This document shows positions 34,845 to 46,923 of a DNA stretch of 64,000 nt, one piece after another (positions within the stretch are counted from its first letter, which is position 1; each line of letters starts with the position of its first letter). The position numbers and the translations under genes are program-made. The notes below the pieces were generated by a model. That model worked only from the letters and a program-made list of their open reading frames with translations. It searched no databases and had not been told where the DNA came from. Source of the DNA: Allomyces macrogynus ATCC 38327 (lineage: Eukaryota; Blastocladiomycota; Blastocladiomycetes; Blastocladiales; Blastocladiaceae); contig GG745363.1 of NCBI GenBank assembly GCA_000151295.1, positions 360,117 to 424,116 on the forward strand, read 5' to 3'.

Positions 34845-35037
34845 GGTGGAAGTTGGTCGCGGGGCAACGCGCGGGCCTAAACGAGTACAAGGAGCGGGCG
34901 TGCGCGCACGGGTGGAAAAGTTGGTTTGGCGAGGGTGGACGACCGCCAAGTGCCTCGAGGTCTAGAGGTCGAGGATGGTGGTCGACGTAACGACGGATTG
35001 GTCTATACGAAACTGAACTCGGCGGCGGCGGGCGTTC

Positions 35038-35043
35038 TTATAC
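35038..35043 (-). promoter_or_regulatory. TATA-like element upstream of the OPT gene
   Basis: On the minus strand this reads GTATAA (context GGAGTATAAG), about 195 bases before the OPT ATG. Confidence 0.3.
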
Positions 35044-35530
35044 TCCATCGCAGCTGAGCGTTGGAAATGGCGAGCGTGCGTGGCCTCTTTTCGACGCCAC
35101 AGGTCCAACGGTGCAGAGCGCAACAGGCGAAGGAGCGAGCGGATTTGGGGTCACGCGCGTGCGCGGTGCGCGTCCGACCTTCAGGGTCGTTTCAGCGGTT
35201 GTCAGCGAGTTTGGGGAGCGCGACGATGATGCGTTGCACAACAATGAAGACACAGTGTTTCGGGCCAACAGAACAAGCCTCATGACCGGCGTAACCTCTT
35301 GGAGACGCGCGGGACGCCTGGAGGCGGGATGAGGCTGTTCCATCGTCGTGCTGGAAAAAGGGGAAAAAGAAAGTCAAGGCGTTGGTTCTCGACGCGAAGC
35401 ACTGCCTTGCTGTGGCTGAAAATCATTGCTATTGCGCTCTTTTTCGGAATAATGTACAGAGATGGGCCCTGCCAGGCTGACAAGCTCGTTGACGATGCCG
35501 TGATCGTGGCAGGTGCCGACCGGCGCACTA

Positions 35531-35610
35531 CGCCAGTCATGTGGCAAACGCCAGCCTTAGACTGGCGTTTGCTGGCGTAGGCTTGGCGTAGACTGGCGGA
35601 GACTGGCGAA
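35531..35610. repeat. cluster of CTGGCG motifs with a perfect hairpin
   Basis: CAAACGCCAG (35545-35554) and CTGGCGTTTG (35562-35571) form a perfect 10-bp inverted repeat with a 7-nt loop. They are followed by four further TGGCG motifs within 40 bases, mostly in the same orientation. Confidence 0.75.
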
Positions 35611-36009
35611 GGTTGCATAGACCAAACAAAACAACCTCCGCCACTCGATACGCACTGTTCAAACTTCAAACATGCACGCGGATGCACCCATGACCCTCTT
35701 CGTCAAACGGAGTTTGCCAGGTGTGGCGCCGCTCGCGTACGGCTCTCGTCCTCGAACAGGAACACCATCGTGACGCCATTCAACCCTTTTTCACCGCGAC
35801 ACTGCGGTTTCTGGTCGTTGCATGCCGCTTCACGAGAGGATCGCCAGGTTGCCGGGCCGTGCACCGCGCTTCGCCGCACACGCGGACACCACACCAGAGC
35901 TGCTGGTTTCGAGTTTCGAGAGGTTCAGCCGTTGTGTTGGCACGCGTTGCTCGCGCCGTCGAAACGGCGTTGGTGTCACCCAAAGGGAAGAAGGTTGCGT
36001 TGCACGCTC

Positions 36010-36157
36010 CTTCGCCAGCTTTGCCAGTCACGATGGTCGAACGCCAGTTTCAACGTCCGCCAGGCGCACGCCGGCTGGCGCTACGCCAGGTCAACGCCAG
36101 GTTCGCCAGCTGGCGCACCAAGACGTTGCTCTGTACGCCAGTTTGCGCCAGTTTCAG
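36010..36157. repeat. second cluster of the same motif, opposite orientation
   Basis: About ten CGCCAG/GCCAG motifs occur in 150 bases, including the palindromic pair CGCCAGCTGGCG near 36104. The dominant orientation is opposite to the cluster at 35531-35610, so the two clusters form a loose inverted repeat about 0.5 kb apart. Confidence 0.7.
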
Positions 36158-37832
36158 CTCGCGCGATGAGATGGGATCGGTGGGACGGGGAGTTGTGCTG
36201 GTGACGGTCGTGTCTGAAACGAGCTCGACGTGCTGGACTTGCATGACCGAGGATGACCCTGCTGAAGCGTCCCTTCGCGTATGCGATGCCCCGTGCCCTT
36301 TGGAGTGGGGGGGGGGGGGGGGGGGTGAAGGTCGCGTTGGGGTTGATCACAGCGCCGCGCGAGTTCGTGATGGTCGTTATGACGGTCTCAACTTGCAGAT
36401 GGCGGTTCGACGAAAGCATGATAAGCGCGGTGCGTCTCAATCATGAAGCGTCCGCTCGTGTTGAAGCAATGGATTGCACTCACAGATATGTGCATGCCAC
36501 GCGCCATCTGCTCTCCCAAGGCGCGGCCCAACTTGCGGTGGGCGGTGGGAGGTGAGGAATGCATCTCAGCGCCATTGTGAGCGTGGACCGACTGGACGTA
36601 CGCTCGCAAGGGGCGCCAGCGGCTTCGGTATGACAGCGCACACCATGCGCTCGCTTGTTGACAGCGGCCACGACCATGTCGCTTGGCCTCCTCAGCAAGC
36701 GGATTTTGGTGCTGGTCGTGGACGACTGCTCGATCGCATCGTAGGCCGCGCTGACCTGGACACTAAGAGGAATGGCGATACGCTACCCACAAACGACACT
36801 TCTGGAGATCGCGCCGATAAATGCGCGCGCGGCTTCTCTTCATTGTGGGTGGGCTCAAGGTGGAAAGGAACAAATGGAACTTTGGCGCTGGGTGAGCCAA
36901 CCCGGTTCAGCGCTACTTTTCCCCGACTTTCAATCACCTAGACAGTCTTAGTTCCCCTGATGCTGACTTGCTCGACGCGTCACGTTAGCACGCGCGGGGG
37001 GCGACACGGTTCGCGCAAGTCGCACGTTTCCTTTGCTCATGTCGCATGCATTGATCCGCGATGCTGACACGGATGGTTGTTGATGTGGCGACGCTGCTTC
37101 AGAGCTCTGATCGCACTGCGATCAAGGCCCAACAGCACGCCGCACCGCAAGTACGCGCTCCACCACAGTGGGTGCGAAGTTTGTGCTCGACCGGCCCGTG
37201 TTGTGCACAAAGGCCTCTTTACCCTGCGACGCGGAAATGTGTACGCGTCCAGCGCGAGAAACGCGCCGTGGTGCGTGTTGCTGAATACCCGCATCGACAG
37301 CTCTTTCTCTTGCAATGGTTCTCTCAGCTCCAGTTGACCAACCCTTGCGCGCTCCCGTGCCCGGTTCCTGCGAAATGATTCCGCGAAGTGGAGGAGTAAC
37401 GAGAAGAAACAAAGAAATGCGGCAGCGTTTGATCGGTCGAGTGCAGTTTGCTCTTTGGTGAACTCAACCATGGTTGCAGAGCAGGGAGTTGACGATCAGC
37501 AAAGACGTACAAGATGATGAGGTCGAGGTGGGCGAATCCTGCCTGCTGTCCAGTCTCTCACTTCGTTGAATCCCACGGCGTGTCGGATCCTGCAAAGCAG
37601 CTGTTGGGGTTTCCGCATCCTCACCTGAAGAACGCTGACTGGGATTCGGGGTTGAAACCAGCCATCCCTATCGTAGTGCTCAGTCATCGAGGCACTCCAA
37701 GTCACTCGCACCTCGTTGCAAGGCTTCGTCTTCACTCTTCACCATCATCGAGTTCTGCGGCTCAACTAGTACTACACCACGACTACTGTCCCACTCCAGT
37801 CCAACTCCCCGCATTCGCGCCAAAACCGCACC

Positions 37833-38528
37833 ATGTCGCTGCAGAGCACCGCCCTGGGCGGCGATGGCAACGATGGCCCGCGCGAGGGCACGCCAACGCA
37901 CGGGTCGCGCACCATGGTCATTGAGCAAGTCGCGTCGGCCGAGGCGCCACCGCCAGCAGTCGACGAAGAGCCCGCGCAAGAGGACCCGGCGGTCGTGGGC
38001 CACATTGACTTGCGCGGCGGACCCCTGTTCGTCAGCCACGTCACCTGGGACGAGTCGGTCGTCGATAACGAGGGGCTCGGCCGCAAGAAGAGCAAAAGTA
38101 CGCCGTTTCCGCGCTGGGCCTGGGTACCGCGTCGGTGCCGCATCGGTGCCGCGTTGCCGATGTGGCGGCGGACACGACGCACCCGTCCTGACCATGCAAG
38201 TCACGGCGGTAACATCGATTGACCGACCCGGTGCCGCCATCCGCCTCTCGTAGTCTGCTGCATCTACCGTAAGGCGCGCGACTGGGACGAGTCCGACTCT
38301 GACTCGTCCGATTTTTCGTCCGACGACGACAGCGATAGCGACGACAGCGACAGCGGTCACGGCAGCTCGAGCAACGGCCACGCGCACCACCACAGCTGCC
38401 GGCACCACCGCGGACTGCCGGGGCCCAACGCGTACGAGCGGCAGCCAAAGTACAAGAAGCGTGCGGGCCCGCCGCCACCGTCTGCTGGGCCGTCTGGGGG
38501 CGGCGACGCAGCGCCGTCCGAGCCGTGA
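37833..38528 (+). CDS. YPI1: type 1 protein phosphatase inhibitor, YPI1/PPP1R11 family
   Basis: Two exons, 37833-38097 and 38254-38528, joined across a 156-nt GTACGC...TAG intron (540 nt, 179 residues). The core reads HVTWDESVVDNEGLGRKKSK, then after the splice ICCIYRK and a Ser/Asp run. This is the signature of YPI1/PPP1R11 proteins: a V-x-W type PP1-binding motif, the VDNE box and an SSK-x-CCIY block. These small, mostly disordered proteins bind and restrain (and help localise) PP1. A His-rich segment (NGHAHHHSCRHH) and YERQPKYKK follow, as in many family members. The start is the first ATG in frame. Assignment is strong because the conserved block is continuous only after splicing. Confidence 0.88.
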
Positions 38529-38722
38529 GCGAGCGAGCGAGTGTGTGCCGTTGTTCTGATTCCCTCCAATCCTGTACAAAGTATTATATACGGCCTTGAG
38601 TCTTCTTTACTTGGTGAACCTGCCGCGCGACTGAACATTTTCGTTTGTCAACGATGTGATCTCTGTTTAAACTTGTTCAACCTTGGTGCTGACGACTGAA
38701 CGTGCACAAATCTCAAACCATC

Positions 38723-41137
38723 ATGTTCCCGGTCCAATTCCTTTGCGCAGCTGCACGACGAGGACGAGCTCTTGCACTCGCGTCCAGTCCCCGCAGCGCA
38801 CTTGCCGGCCCGCCATGGAGCCGTTCAGCCCGCTTCAGGTCGAGCACTGCCGCCGACCCAACCAGCAACAAGCCCACCAGGACCAGACCCGACCCGACCT
38901 ACCCATCCGCTGTTGCTGGCAACCATGACCCCACATCCACCAAGACCAGGGGCCGTTCTCCAGCATACTCGATCTTGAACGCTGACCGGTACTGGGGCGG
39001 CTGGCTGCAGGACTATGCGGGGGACAAGTCGGAGCCGCAACCGGATCCGCTCCTCACTCGCCACAACTACGTTGCCGAAGCCGAGCGCGAGTTCCGCGCG
39101 CACATGGCCAACAACCGGCCCGGCGACCTGCTGCGCGCCGCGTCCTACTTTATGAAGTACGGCACCATTTTCCCGTTCGATTCGAGCGGCAAGGGGTCCA
39201 AGTACCAGCCGAATCCATCTCCTGCCATGTACCACATGGTCCTGTGGGCGCTCGCCAAGGGTAAGATGCCGGAGCGCGCGGCCAATCTGCTCGAGGAAAT
39301 GCCCGAGGCGAGGGTCCCGCGCGATCCGACCGCATGGGCCTACTACACTGCCGCGTGCGGCGCGATTCAGGACGCGGAACGGGTGCGGCAAGCGCACGCG
39401 GCGCTCTTGGCCGACGGGTTCCCCGTGACGGGCCGACCTGCCGAGGCGCTCGTGCTCGCGTACCTGCGGTGCTCCGAGTTTGACCGCGCCATGGCGATCG
39501 TGCGCGACGTGCGCGAGCGGTACCTTGCAACGGCCAAGGCATTGGGTCGCACGATCGATTCGGGTGTGGCACGGCAGACGAAATGGGTGCCGCGGCACCA
39601 AAACAAGGACATCAAGATTGACGTTGATATGGCGTGGCTCGAGGCGCGGCCAAATGCGCAGTACTTGTCGCGCAACACGATGCGGTGGGCGCTCAAGCTG
39701 ACCATGGATGCGGGCCGGATCGCCGACGTGGCCGAGCTCTACCTCGATATGCAAGAAGACGAGCATATTATGCCGCTCATGTGGGCCGATTTGACGCGCG
39801 CGTTTGCGCGGCACGACTACGTACGTGTGTTCTGTGCGCGGTTCGTTCAGTGGTTGCGGCCGACACTGACTTATTGCGCACATTCTTGCATTTAGGTCGA
39901 GTTTGCGCACCAAGCGCTGCACCGGTTGCTGTCCATGACCAAGGCGCTGCGTGAGCACGCTGCCACGCGGCGAGGGGGACCGCGTGCCGACGACGACGGC
40001 CCGGAGATGCGCCGCCCACCTGTAGTCACGTTTCTGATCGACGAGGGCACGTTCACGGCCGTGCTCGAAATGGCCGGGCGCACCGCACGGCCGCAGCTCG
40101 CCGCGCAGATTTTGCAAATCATGCAAGATGAGAAGATGACCGTGCGCGAGCACCATTTCGCGTGCATTGTGCAGGCCTTTGCCGGCGCCAAGGACTTCAA
40201 CTCGGTCTTCCGACTGCTCGGGATCATGCGGTGCGCCGGCATGGACCCGCACGACGCGGCACGGCAGCTGCTCGTGTCTATGGCCCCGCCGCCACAGGCC
40301 ATGCAAGGGACCGACCCGGTCCCGGCGCCGTCGCTGCTCGACGGCACGCTCAGCGACCCGCGCACGCTGATCCGCGTCCTCACTGACCGCGACTTGTCGT
40401 ACGCGACCGCCGCCACCGTCCCCACCGGCCAACGCACGGCAGCGCTCGCGCAGTTGACCGACCTGCACAAGGCCGTGACCTTGCTCCCGGCGCTCCCGCG
40501 GCCGATCGACATCGAGTGTGTCAACGTCCTGATCAACGCCGCGCACCGACTCCGCGCCGACGAGCTCGGACTCGCCATGTACCGCGACCTGGCTGCGCTC
40601 GACCTGAAACCGAACCGGCACACGGCACATGCCGCGCTGGCCTGTGCACGGCGCGACCCGACGGCCCGCGCCAAGATCCTCGACGACATGCACGCGCATG
40701 GGCTTGCGCCGGACGACGCGACGTACCTGTTGCTCGCGGCGGCCGTGCTCGACGCGGGCGAGTTTGACCAGGCGCTCGGGATTCTGGAGTTGGCCAAGCG
40801 CGCCGCGTCGACCGGGAAACCCGCCGTCTCGCGCAGTCTGTATATGATTCTCGTGCGTGCGGCGGTGAGTCGTGCGGACGCGCGCTGGAAACGACTGGTC
40901 AGGGAGTTGCGCGATGCTGGGTGGTTCCTCGATTCGCGCACGGCCAAGGGTATTGCCAAGGCGTTCCCGAATGACCCAGATGTGGTGGAGCTCGCGCAGG
41001 GTGGGGACAGTTTTGCGTCGGCCGGCCGCGACGCGGCGAGCGACGAGGACCGCGCGCTGCAGATGGTGCGGACCTACGGGTGGAATTGGGCGGCGCCGGG
41101 TGTTGACGAGGATCTGGAGCCGTCGTTGGCCGGATGA
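38723..41137 (+). CDS. mitochondrial PPR-like helical repeat protein
   Basis: Two exons, 38723-39820 and 39896-41137, with a 75-nt GTACGT...TTTAG intron containing CTGAC (2340 nt, 779 residues). The first 45 residues are rich in Arg, Ser and Ala with no acidic residues, a typical mitochondrial presequence (ending near FRSSTAA). The rest is built of paired helices about 35 residues apart (for example AMYHMVLWALAKGKMPERAANLLEEM, TAWAYYTAACGAIQDAERVRQ, REHHFACIVQAFAGAKDFNSVFRLL, and DDATYLLLAAAVLDAGEFDQALGIL). That spacing and the Y/F-x-x-L-x-x-A pattern fit pentatricopeptide repeats. Such proteins bind organelle RNA for maturation or translation. The exact target or orthologue cannot be told. 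Confidence 0.8.
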
Positions 41138-41403
41138 GCGGGTCAGTTCGTGGTGGAGGAGGGGTAGGAAGGAGAGATTTGTCCTATATTCCATACTTAT
41201 TGTAACCATAGTCTAGGCAAGATAACGATTTCTGTTGTCAGTGATGCAAGGTCGTTGTTCCTCCATGCATCGGTTTCTTGCTGACAGGAAGAAGGGACCA
41301 GGGACCGGCGCACAACGTCGTCGTCCACACACATTCCCCTTGCCGACACTGCCGACCTCAATCGTGACCCGCCCAGTGGCCACGAGCATTCGCAACCTGC
41401 AGC

Positions 41404-42586
41404 ATGGCACCGACCACCCCGACTGTGCCCGTGTTCTCGAGGCCGTTCATGCTTGCGGCCGCCTCTTCCTCTCCAACGCCACCAGCAAGTCCCGCAACCG
41501 CATTTCAAGCACCCATGGCCAACTTGCAGCAAGACGACGCGTTTGTCCCGCCGTGCCCGATCCGGGCCGAAAAGGACGCCAATCTCGCCCTCGATGCACT
41601 CGCAGCTATCCCTATGCCGGCCTGTTGCGACGCCGAACCCGTGCCGACCACGCCGCGCCTGTTCCCGCCCATCGACTTTGTCGCCGTCGAGCGCGACGTC
41701 TATGCCTACGTGACGCGCACGACGCTCGGCGACGCGGCACCAGCAGCAAGTAACACTACGTCCACGCCCGAGGCTGCTGTCGCGAGGCTGCAGGCGATCA
41801 TTACGGACGCGGTTGGCGTGCTCGAAGCGGCATTGCACCAGTTTACACCCAAGCACTTGGCATTGTCGTTTAATGGCGGCAAGGACTGCACGGTGTTGTT
41901 GCATTTGCTCGCGGCGGTCCTGCACCGAGGGCAGCGGCTCGGCGCGTGGGATTATGACACGAGTGCCGTACAGACCGTGTATGTGATGCAGGCTAACGGG
42001 TTCGACGAGGAACACGAATTTGTCGCCAAGTGCGCCGCGAGGTACTTTTCGTGCCGCTCTGCGACCAATGCCCCGCTTCCTCCGACGCTGACGATCCCCC
42101 CCTCCCCCCTCCCCCTTCACCAGGTACAACCTCGCCGTCGACACCCTCCCGGGTCCCATGCAATCCGCGCTCGCGACCTACACCGACCGGCACCCTTTCA
42201 TCCGCGCCGTCTGTGTCGGCACGCGCCGCACCGACCCATGGGCGTCGCACCTGTGCCCGATGCACAAGTGCGACCCCGGATGGCCCGATCTCGTGCGCGT
42301 GCACCCGGTCCTCGACTGGGCATTTGCGGATATTTGGCTTTTCTTGCTGGCGCTGCGCGTCGAGTACTGCGTGCTCTACGACCACGGGTACACGTCGCTC
42401 GGGCCGAAAGATCGAACGATGCCGAACCCGGATTTGAAAAAGGAGGGTGGAAAGGGTTATTGGCGGGCGTGGCGGTTGCGCGATAGTGCACGGGAACGGT
42501 GCGGGCGGATGCCGGCGCTGAGCATGCCGGCGGCGGTGGGGAAGGGGGAGGAGGGGGCGACGGCGAATGGGGCCGCGAGCGCATAG
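41404..42586 (+). CDS. FAD1: FAD synthase (FMN adenylyltransferase), PAPS-reductase fold
   Basis: Two exons, 41404-42041 and 42124-42586, with an 82-nt intron ending in a C-rich tract and CACCAG (1101 nt, 366 residues). The nucleotide-binding loop SFNGGKDCTVLLHL is at residues 155-168. After the splice come AVCVGTRRTDP, the Pro/Asp segment VHPVLDWAFADIWLFL, YCVLYDHGYTSLG and MPNPDL. This order is diagnostic of eukaryotic FAD synthases, which join FMN and ATP into FAD in the last step of flavin cofactor synthesis. The first 90 residues are a low-complexity extension without a clear targeting signal. It is longer than the yeast enzyme mainly because of that extension and a Gly/Ala-rich tail. 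Confidence 0.9.
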
Positions 42587-43332
42587 CGTTACGACGATGA
42601 CGGCGCGAGGAAGCATTGTCGAGCAGCTCATTTGGCAATAGACCATGACATTCATGTCGATTGTTTTGCGGTCTTTGGATATCCTGATCGCATTGATGTG
42701 CCACGATCGTGCTTACATGGCGGCCCTTCCATGAAGCAAAGCATCTGCACCAGACTCATATCACGTCCAACGCTGCACCTCGGCTGTGTTTAAATCCTTG
42801 TCGACGATGCCCGCACGTGCCTGCCCAACTTGCATCGATCCGATACATTTGATTGCAACACGCACATCACGCCAACCGAAACATTCTTGGACGTGGTGCG
42901 CGGCGGCGCTCCTGTTGTTGTTGTTCCAAGGGATTGTGATCTGCCATCGAATGTCCGTCGTTCGCCCAAACTCTCACGTATCGGTGTTGAGTGCCAGAGC
43001 CTGCCCTGCTCGCACAAGCGAGCAAAACCATGACTTCCGCTCCTCTTGAACATGATCCCCATCCATCCATCCTCTCGTGGTGCGCAATGTTATTTTATTT
43101 TTTTTTATTTTATTTTTTTTTTGTTTGACCGTCATCAGCCGCAGGAATGCATGGAAACACAGGTGACATGATTCGTGACGTGGAAGGGTCCTTCCATGAC
43201 TTGGTTCATCTCGCTCGTTCCCACTGCTCTCAAAGCACGCACGCTCATTCTCTTCACTTCGCTCACATCACGACAACAGCTGCTCTTCGCATCAACGCGA
43301 CCGCAACATTACAAGCCCGCTCTCCAACAGGC
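42587..43332. other. intergenic with a T-rich tract
   Basis: Separates FAD synthase from the F-box cluster. 43090-43126 is almost pure T with a few A, striking in this GC-rich genome and a possible nucleosome-free promoter element for the gene at 43333. Confidence 0.45.
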
Positions 43333-45549
43333 ATGACAAACAGCGTCGAAGTAGTTGGTCAAGCTCGCCACAATCTCGTCGCTTTACCGTCGGAAGTTTT
43401 GCACGTTATTACCAAGTTTCTTGCTGGCCCGCGTCGCAAAGAATGTTATGACGCTCAGTCCCCCATGACACCGACGCTCGTTGCTCTGCGCCATACATGT
43501 CGCACGTGGAGACAAGTGATTGACCACATTTTACGCGGCTGGCATCTCGATCTGTATCTTCGATGTGCCAAAGATCAGCGGCCTGAAGCAGGTCGAAGCA
43601 TCGACCAGTCAGAGCAGTTTGGCGTTGTAACCGAACCTCATCGTGAAGGCCATAGATTGCTCGTATTTGCTTTCAACGACTCGGCGGACCCCTGGAATGG
43701 ACCGTTCCGCCCTCGCCCGACAGTTCGAGTTGCAATCAGCGCCACCAGCATGGCGATCATCCCAGCCGACCACCTCCGTTCTGTGAAACTTGTGGACTAC
43801 GAAAGGCAGCTTCTCGAGCGCAGGGCGTGTCTTGCCACTGTTCTCGTTGGATTGTCCTTGCAGTTTGCGAACCTGACAACACTAGAGCTGCCCAAGCTGG
43901 TGCTGCCTGCTGCTGTCCTCGTGGAAGCCCTTGCACCACTCACCGAACGGCTTGCCGCGCTTTGTTTCCACGTTGTTTTTTCGCAGTGGCATGAGCTCTC
44001 CCGGTCTCTTGCGTTCCCAAACCTGCGCCGGCTCGATGTGACTCTCAACAATGTGAGGGTATTTCCGCCTTTTGAGCCGTCAGAGCTGTGGCAAGTCGAG
44101 ACTTCAGTGCCAGTTTCGGCGTTGTTGCATGCTCCTCAGCTTCAAGCCGTGACCGTCCATCATTCGACTGTGGGTGTCACCCTGGCGTTCATCACGCGCG
44201 TTTTGCACTCGCTTGCTGGCACGTTGCATGAGTTGACGCTTGTTATCCCAGTGGAGGACAAGGAAGTGGAAGAAACGTCTTCACAAGCTCCGCTCGAATG
44301 GCCAGTCTTGCGAACACTGAAAGCATCAGCAACTGTATTGCGTGTCATGTGTGCAGGCCTTGCTGCTTCACGTTCACGTAACACTCTTCCACAACTTCGA
44401 TCGCTCCACGTGGCATCAAGATGCTCATGCTGTTGCCTCCGCGAGGGGTCCGCTCCCAACATGGATCTGCCAGCGCTTCCTGAACTGCCGCGCGTCACGC
44501 ATTTGGAGCTGAAATGGCTGAACGTGGCCACTGCGCAATTGGCTCAGATTGCTGCCACCTCGCCAAAGCTTGTTCACCTGGGCGTCCTCCACTGCTCGTT
44601 CCCTGAGCCGGTGCCCACGACGACCATGCTATTCCCAGTGCTGACCAAGCTCACCACGCACATGAACGTACTGGATTGGCTGGGCGCCGCGATTCAGGCC
44701 CCCCATCTTCACACACTTCACTGTGACGGGTTTCACCCCTCGCCAGAGTGCATTGCGCCATGGTTGCCAATGACAACGCTCATCGTCAAGCCCAAAGTGT
44801 ATTCTGGCAAGACTTATGCCTCTGGCGCAGCCCTGGGCGCTCTGCCACACTTGACGACGTTGCGGCTGCCTTCAGTGAACTTCTACTGGACCGACTACCA
44901 CCAGGTGGTCCTGCCGCGTGTCGCGTCCCTTGCCGGCTCGCACCAGGTCTTGGCCACGGTCATAGCGCCCAACGTGGTCCATGTGGAATCGCTCGGTTTC
45001 GGGGGAGCACATGGCGTGCGGATCGTGCCTGCCAATGCGCGGTCAATCCATGTGCACGACATGCATCTCGAATTGCTCGCTGCGCTCTCGCGCCAGGCCA
45101 ATCTCAAGAGTGTCTCGGCGAAACGGATCTGGCGCGGCGACATGAGCATGCATGTGGTCACGCTTGAATACCGGCAGGGGCATCCGGTTTGGCGCATGCT
45201 GGCAAGGCACCTCGACCTGTTCGCGATTATGGCGTGTCCTAAGCGGCTGGTCGTGCACGTGGTGCATGTGGACGATGCGGACGTGGCCATGGAGGAACTG
45301 GCCATGGGCATTGCGGCATTTGTGCGTGTTCTTGCTGGGCGGTCCGTCAACAGTGATGGATGCGACTGCTGTCATGTTCAAGACGATCCAAGTTGCAAGT
45401 GCGTGCCCATGCCGAAGTTGTTGCTGGATGTGGTGGCCATGGAGTCGGTCGTGGTGCCCATTGTTTCGCTGTTGGAAGCCAAGCTGGCGGCGCTTGAGTC
45501 GGGGCTGACTGTCAGAGGTGTATGGGATTGGTGCAAGTATGAAGGTTGA
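43333..45549 (+). CDS. F-box/LRR protein
   Basis: Single exon of 738 residues from ATG 43333 (MTNSVEVVGQ); the frame is open further upstream, but this is the ATG just before the conserved F-box. The F-box is at residues 13-65 (HNLVALPSEVLHVITKFL...LVALRHTCRTWRQVI). The remainder is a series of irregular leucine-rich repeats (for example LTTLELPKLVLP, FPNLRRLDVTLNNV, PRVTHLELKWLNV, PHLTTLRLPSVNF). Such proteins are substrate receptors of SCF ubiquitin ligases, with the LRR part selecting the target. Two decayed paralogues follow immediately downstream (45672-46923, 47132-48788), all in the same orientation. Shared landmarks such as YRQGHPVWRML and the C-terminal DWCKYEG box tie them together. 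Substrate unknown. Confidence 0.8.
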   Translation: MTNSVEVVGQARHNLVALPSEVLHVITKFLAGPRRKECYDAQSPMTPTLVALRHTCRTWRQVIDHILRGWHLDLYLRCAKDQRPEAGRSIDQSEQFGVVTEPHREGHRLLVFAFNDSADPWNGPFRPRPTVRVAISATSMAIIPADHLRSVKLVDYERQLLERRACLATVLVGLSLQFANLTTLELPKLVLPAAVLVEALAPLTERLAALCFHVVFSQWHELSRSLAFPNLRRLDVTLNNVRVFPPFEPSELWQVETSVPVSALLHAPQLQAVTVHHSTVGVTLAFITRVLHSLAGTLHELTLVIPVEDKEVEETSSQAPLEWPVLRTLKASATVLRVMCAGLAASRSRNTLPQLRSLHVASRCSCCCLREGSAPNMDLPALPELPRVTHLELKWLNVATAQLAQIAATSPKLVHLGVLHCSFPEPVPTTTMLFPVLTKLTTHMNVLDWLGAAIQAPHLHTLHCDGFHPSPECIAPWLPMTTLIVKPKVYSGKTYASGAALGALPHLTTLRLPSVNFYWTDYHQVVLPRVASLAGSHQVLATVIAPNVVHVESLGFGGAHGVRIVPANARSIHVHDMHLELLAALSRQANLKSVSAKRIWRGDMSMHVVTLEYRQGHPVWRMLARHLDLFAIMACPKRLVVHVVHVDDADVAMEELAMGIAAFVRVLAGRSVNSDGCDCCHVQDDPSCKCVPMPKLLLDVVAMESVVVPIVSLLEAKLAALESGLTVRGVWDWCKYEG

Positions 45550-45671
45550 TGCTGTGTCGATTTGATATTGGTTTCTTATCACAAAAAACAGAAGGAATTG
45601 CTTGCTTGCTTGCTTGCTTCTGCCGTTGCTGAATTGAATCATCCTTCGCGATTTCCGTCCATTTCGATGGA

Positions 45672-46923
45672 TGTGCGGTCGGCACACTGCGAGAGCTCAC
45701 GCTCGTGTTGGCAGTGCGACCTGTTGATGAGAACGATGCACCGCTGCCCGTGCTTACCTGGCCGGCCCTGCGGCACCTTCACGTGTCGGCAGCAGTTTTG
45801 CGCATCATGGTCGCGGATCACGCTGTTGTGCAAAACTGGGTCATGCCGACCAATCGAGTCGAACCATGGTCGGGACTTGCGGTTGCCGATTTTCCCTGTG
45901 CTGCCGTGTGTTGCAAGCGTCACTATCCGCGGCCTTGCAGTACCGCGAGTTAATCTTGCTCATTTGGCGGCCACGTCGCCACGCCTTGCCCGCTTCGCCC
46001 TTCTTAGTTGCCCTTCCTTCTCATTATCTCAAATGACCAAGCTCACCGTGGACAACCACCGCATTGAAGTGCTGACCAAGGTCATTGCTGCACAGCAACT
46101 TGCAACCCTTGTTTTGCACATGGTCACAGACGACCCCGTGCGCAAATTTCCGTGGCCCACAATCACGTCGCTCACGATTGTGACGAGCGAGGAGCAAATC
46201 GCCACGTCGAACATTGCGCTCGATGCGCTCCCACACCTCACTGCACTCAAGCTCCTGCCCGTTGTGATTCAATGGCCAGACGGCTCCTTGCCCGCCTTGC
46301 GCAACGTCACGGATTTGACACCATCCGTGGACATAATCGCTCAGCTCGATCCGCCTAATGTGGTGCGCGATGCCAAGGTACTTCAACAACGACGTCGTGT
46401 CCGTCATTCCGAAGCACGCGCGGCAGATCCACGTGGATTATTACATCGACCTTGACCTTTTTGCATCTCTGTCCATGCGCGGTGATATTGAAATGGTGGT
46501 CGCGGGGGGAGATTGTTGGGCATCAGAGTGACCCGCTGGTGCTTTGGTACCGTCAAGGGCACCCGGTTTGGCGTGTTCTTTGCACGGCAAATGTTTGGCG
46601 GGAGGGTCCAATGGCCGAGTGGCTCATTATTTATGTGGCACGCATTGATGACGCGCGTGGTCGTGGCTGAGATAGCCAAAGGGATCGCTGTGATTGCTGG
46701 CGTCAGCGTGAGGCCAGACGCTGCTGGTCAGTCCAATGCGGACGAGGATGAGAAGACCGTCGACTCGGCTCTTCCGCCGTTGCTGGCATCGTCATTTCCG
46801 CTCGACATGGTCCTCACGGAGGCAGTGTCGCCGCACGTCAAGGAGCCGCTGGAAGCGATGATGAGGGCGCTTCGGCCACAAGGGATTGTTGGCGTCGTGC
46901 AGGATTGGTGCGATTATTATTAA
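45672..46923 (+). pseudogene. decayed F-box/LRR paralogue lacking its F-box
   Basis: Fragments in several frames match the intact neighbour. GTLRELTLVL...LPVLTWPALRHLHVSAAVLRIM (from 45672) corresponds to GTLHELTLVI...WPVLRTLKASATVLRVM. YRQGHPVWRVL (near 46545) corresponds to YRQGHPVWRML. The end (VQDWCDYY, TAA at 46921-46923) corresponds to WDWCKYEG. The frame changes at least three times, and the N-terminal F-box region is missing. It lies about 120 bases after the intact gene. Confidence 0.75.

Larger units (their letters stand above)
34845..37832. other. 3-kb intergenic region with inverted CTGGCG clusters and a 19-G run
   Basis: No gene is supported here. The region holds the OPT promoter, two opposed clusters of a short motif (listed separately) and a run of 19 G at 36307-36325 that is prone to assembly error. 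Confidence 0.45.

Noticed and set aside
38825..41209. A 794-codon open frame on the minus strand opposite the PPR-like gene
   Set aside because: It is an antisense shadow produced by high GC and codon bias; the plus strand has a presequence, helical repeats and a clean intron.
45597..45620. GCTT tetranucleotide run as a telomere-like repeat
   Set aside because: Only about five units, not a telomeric motif; a simple microsatellite.
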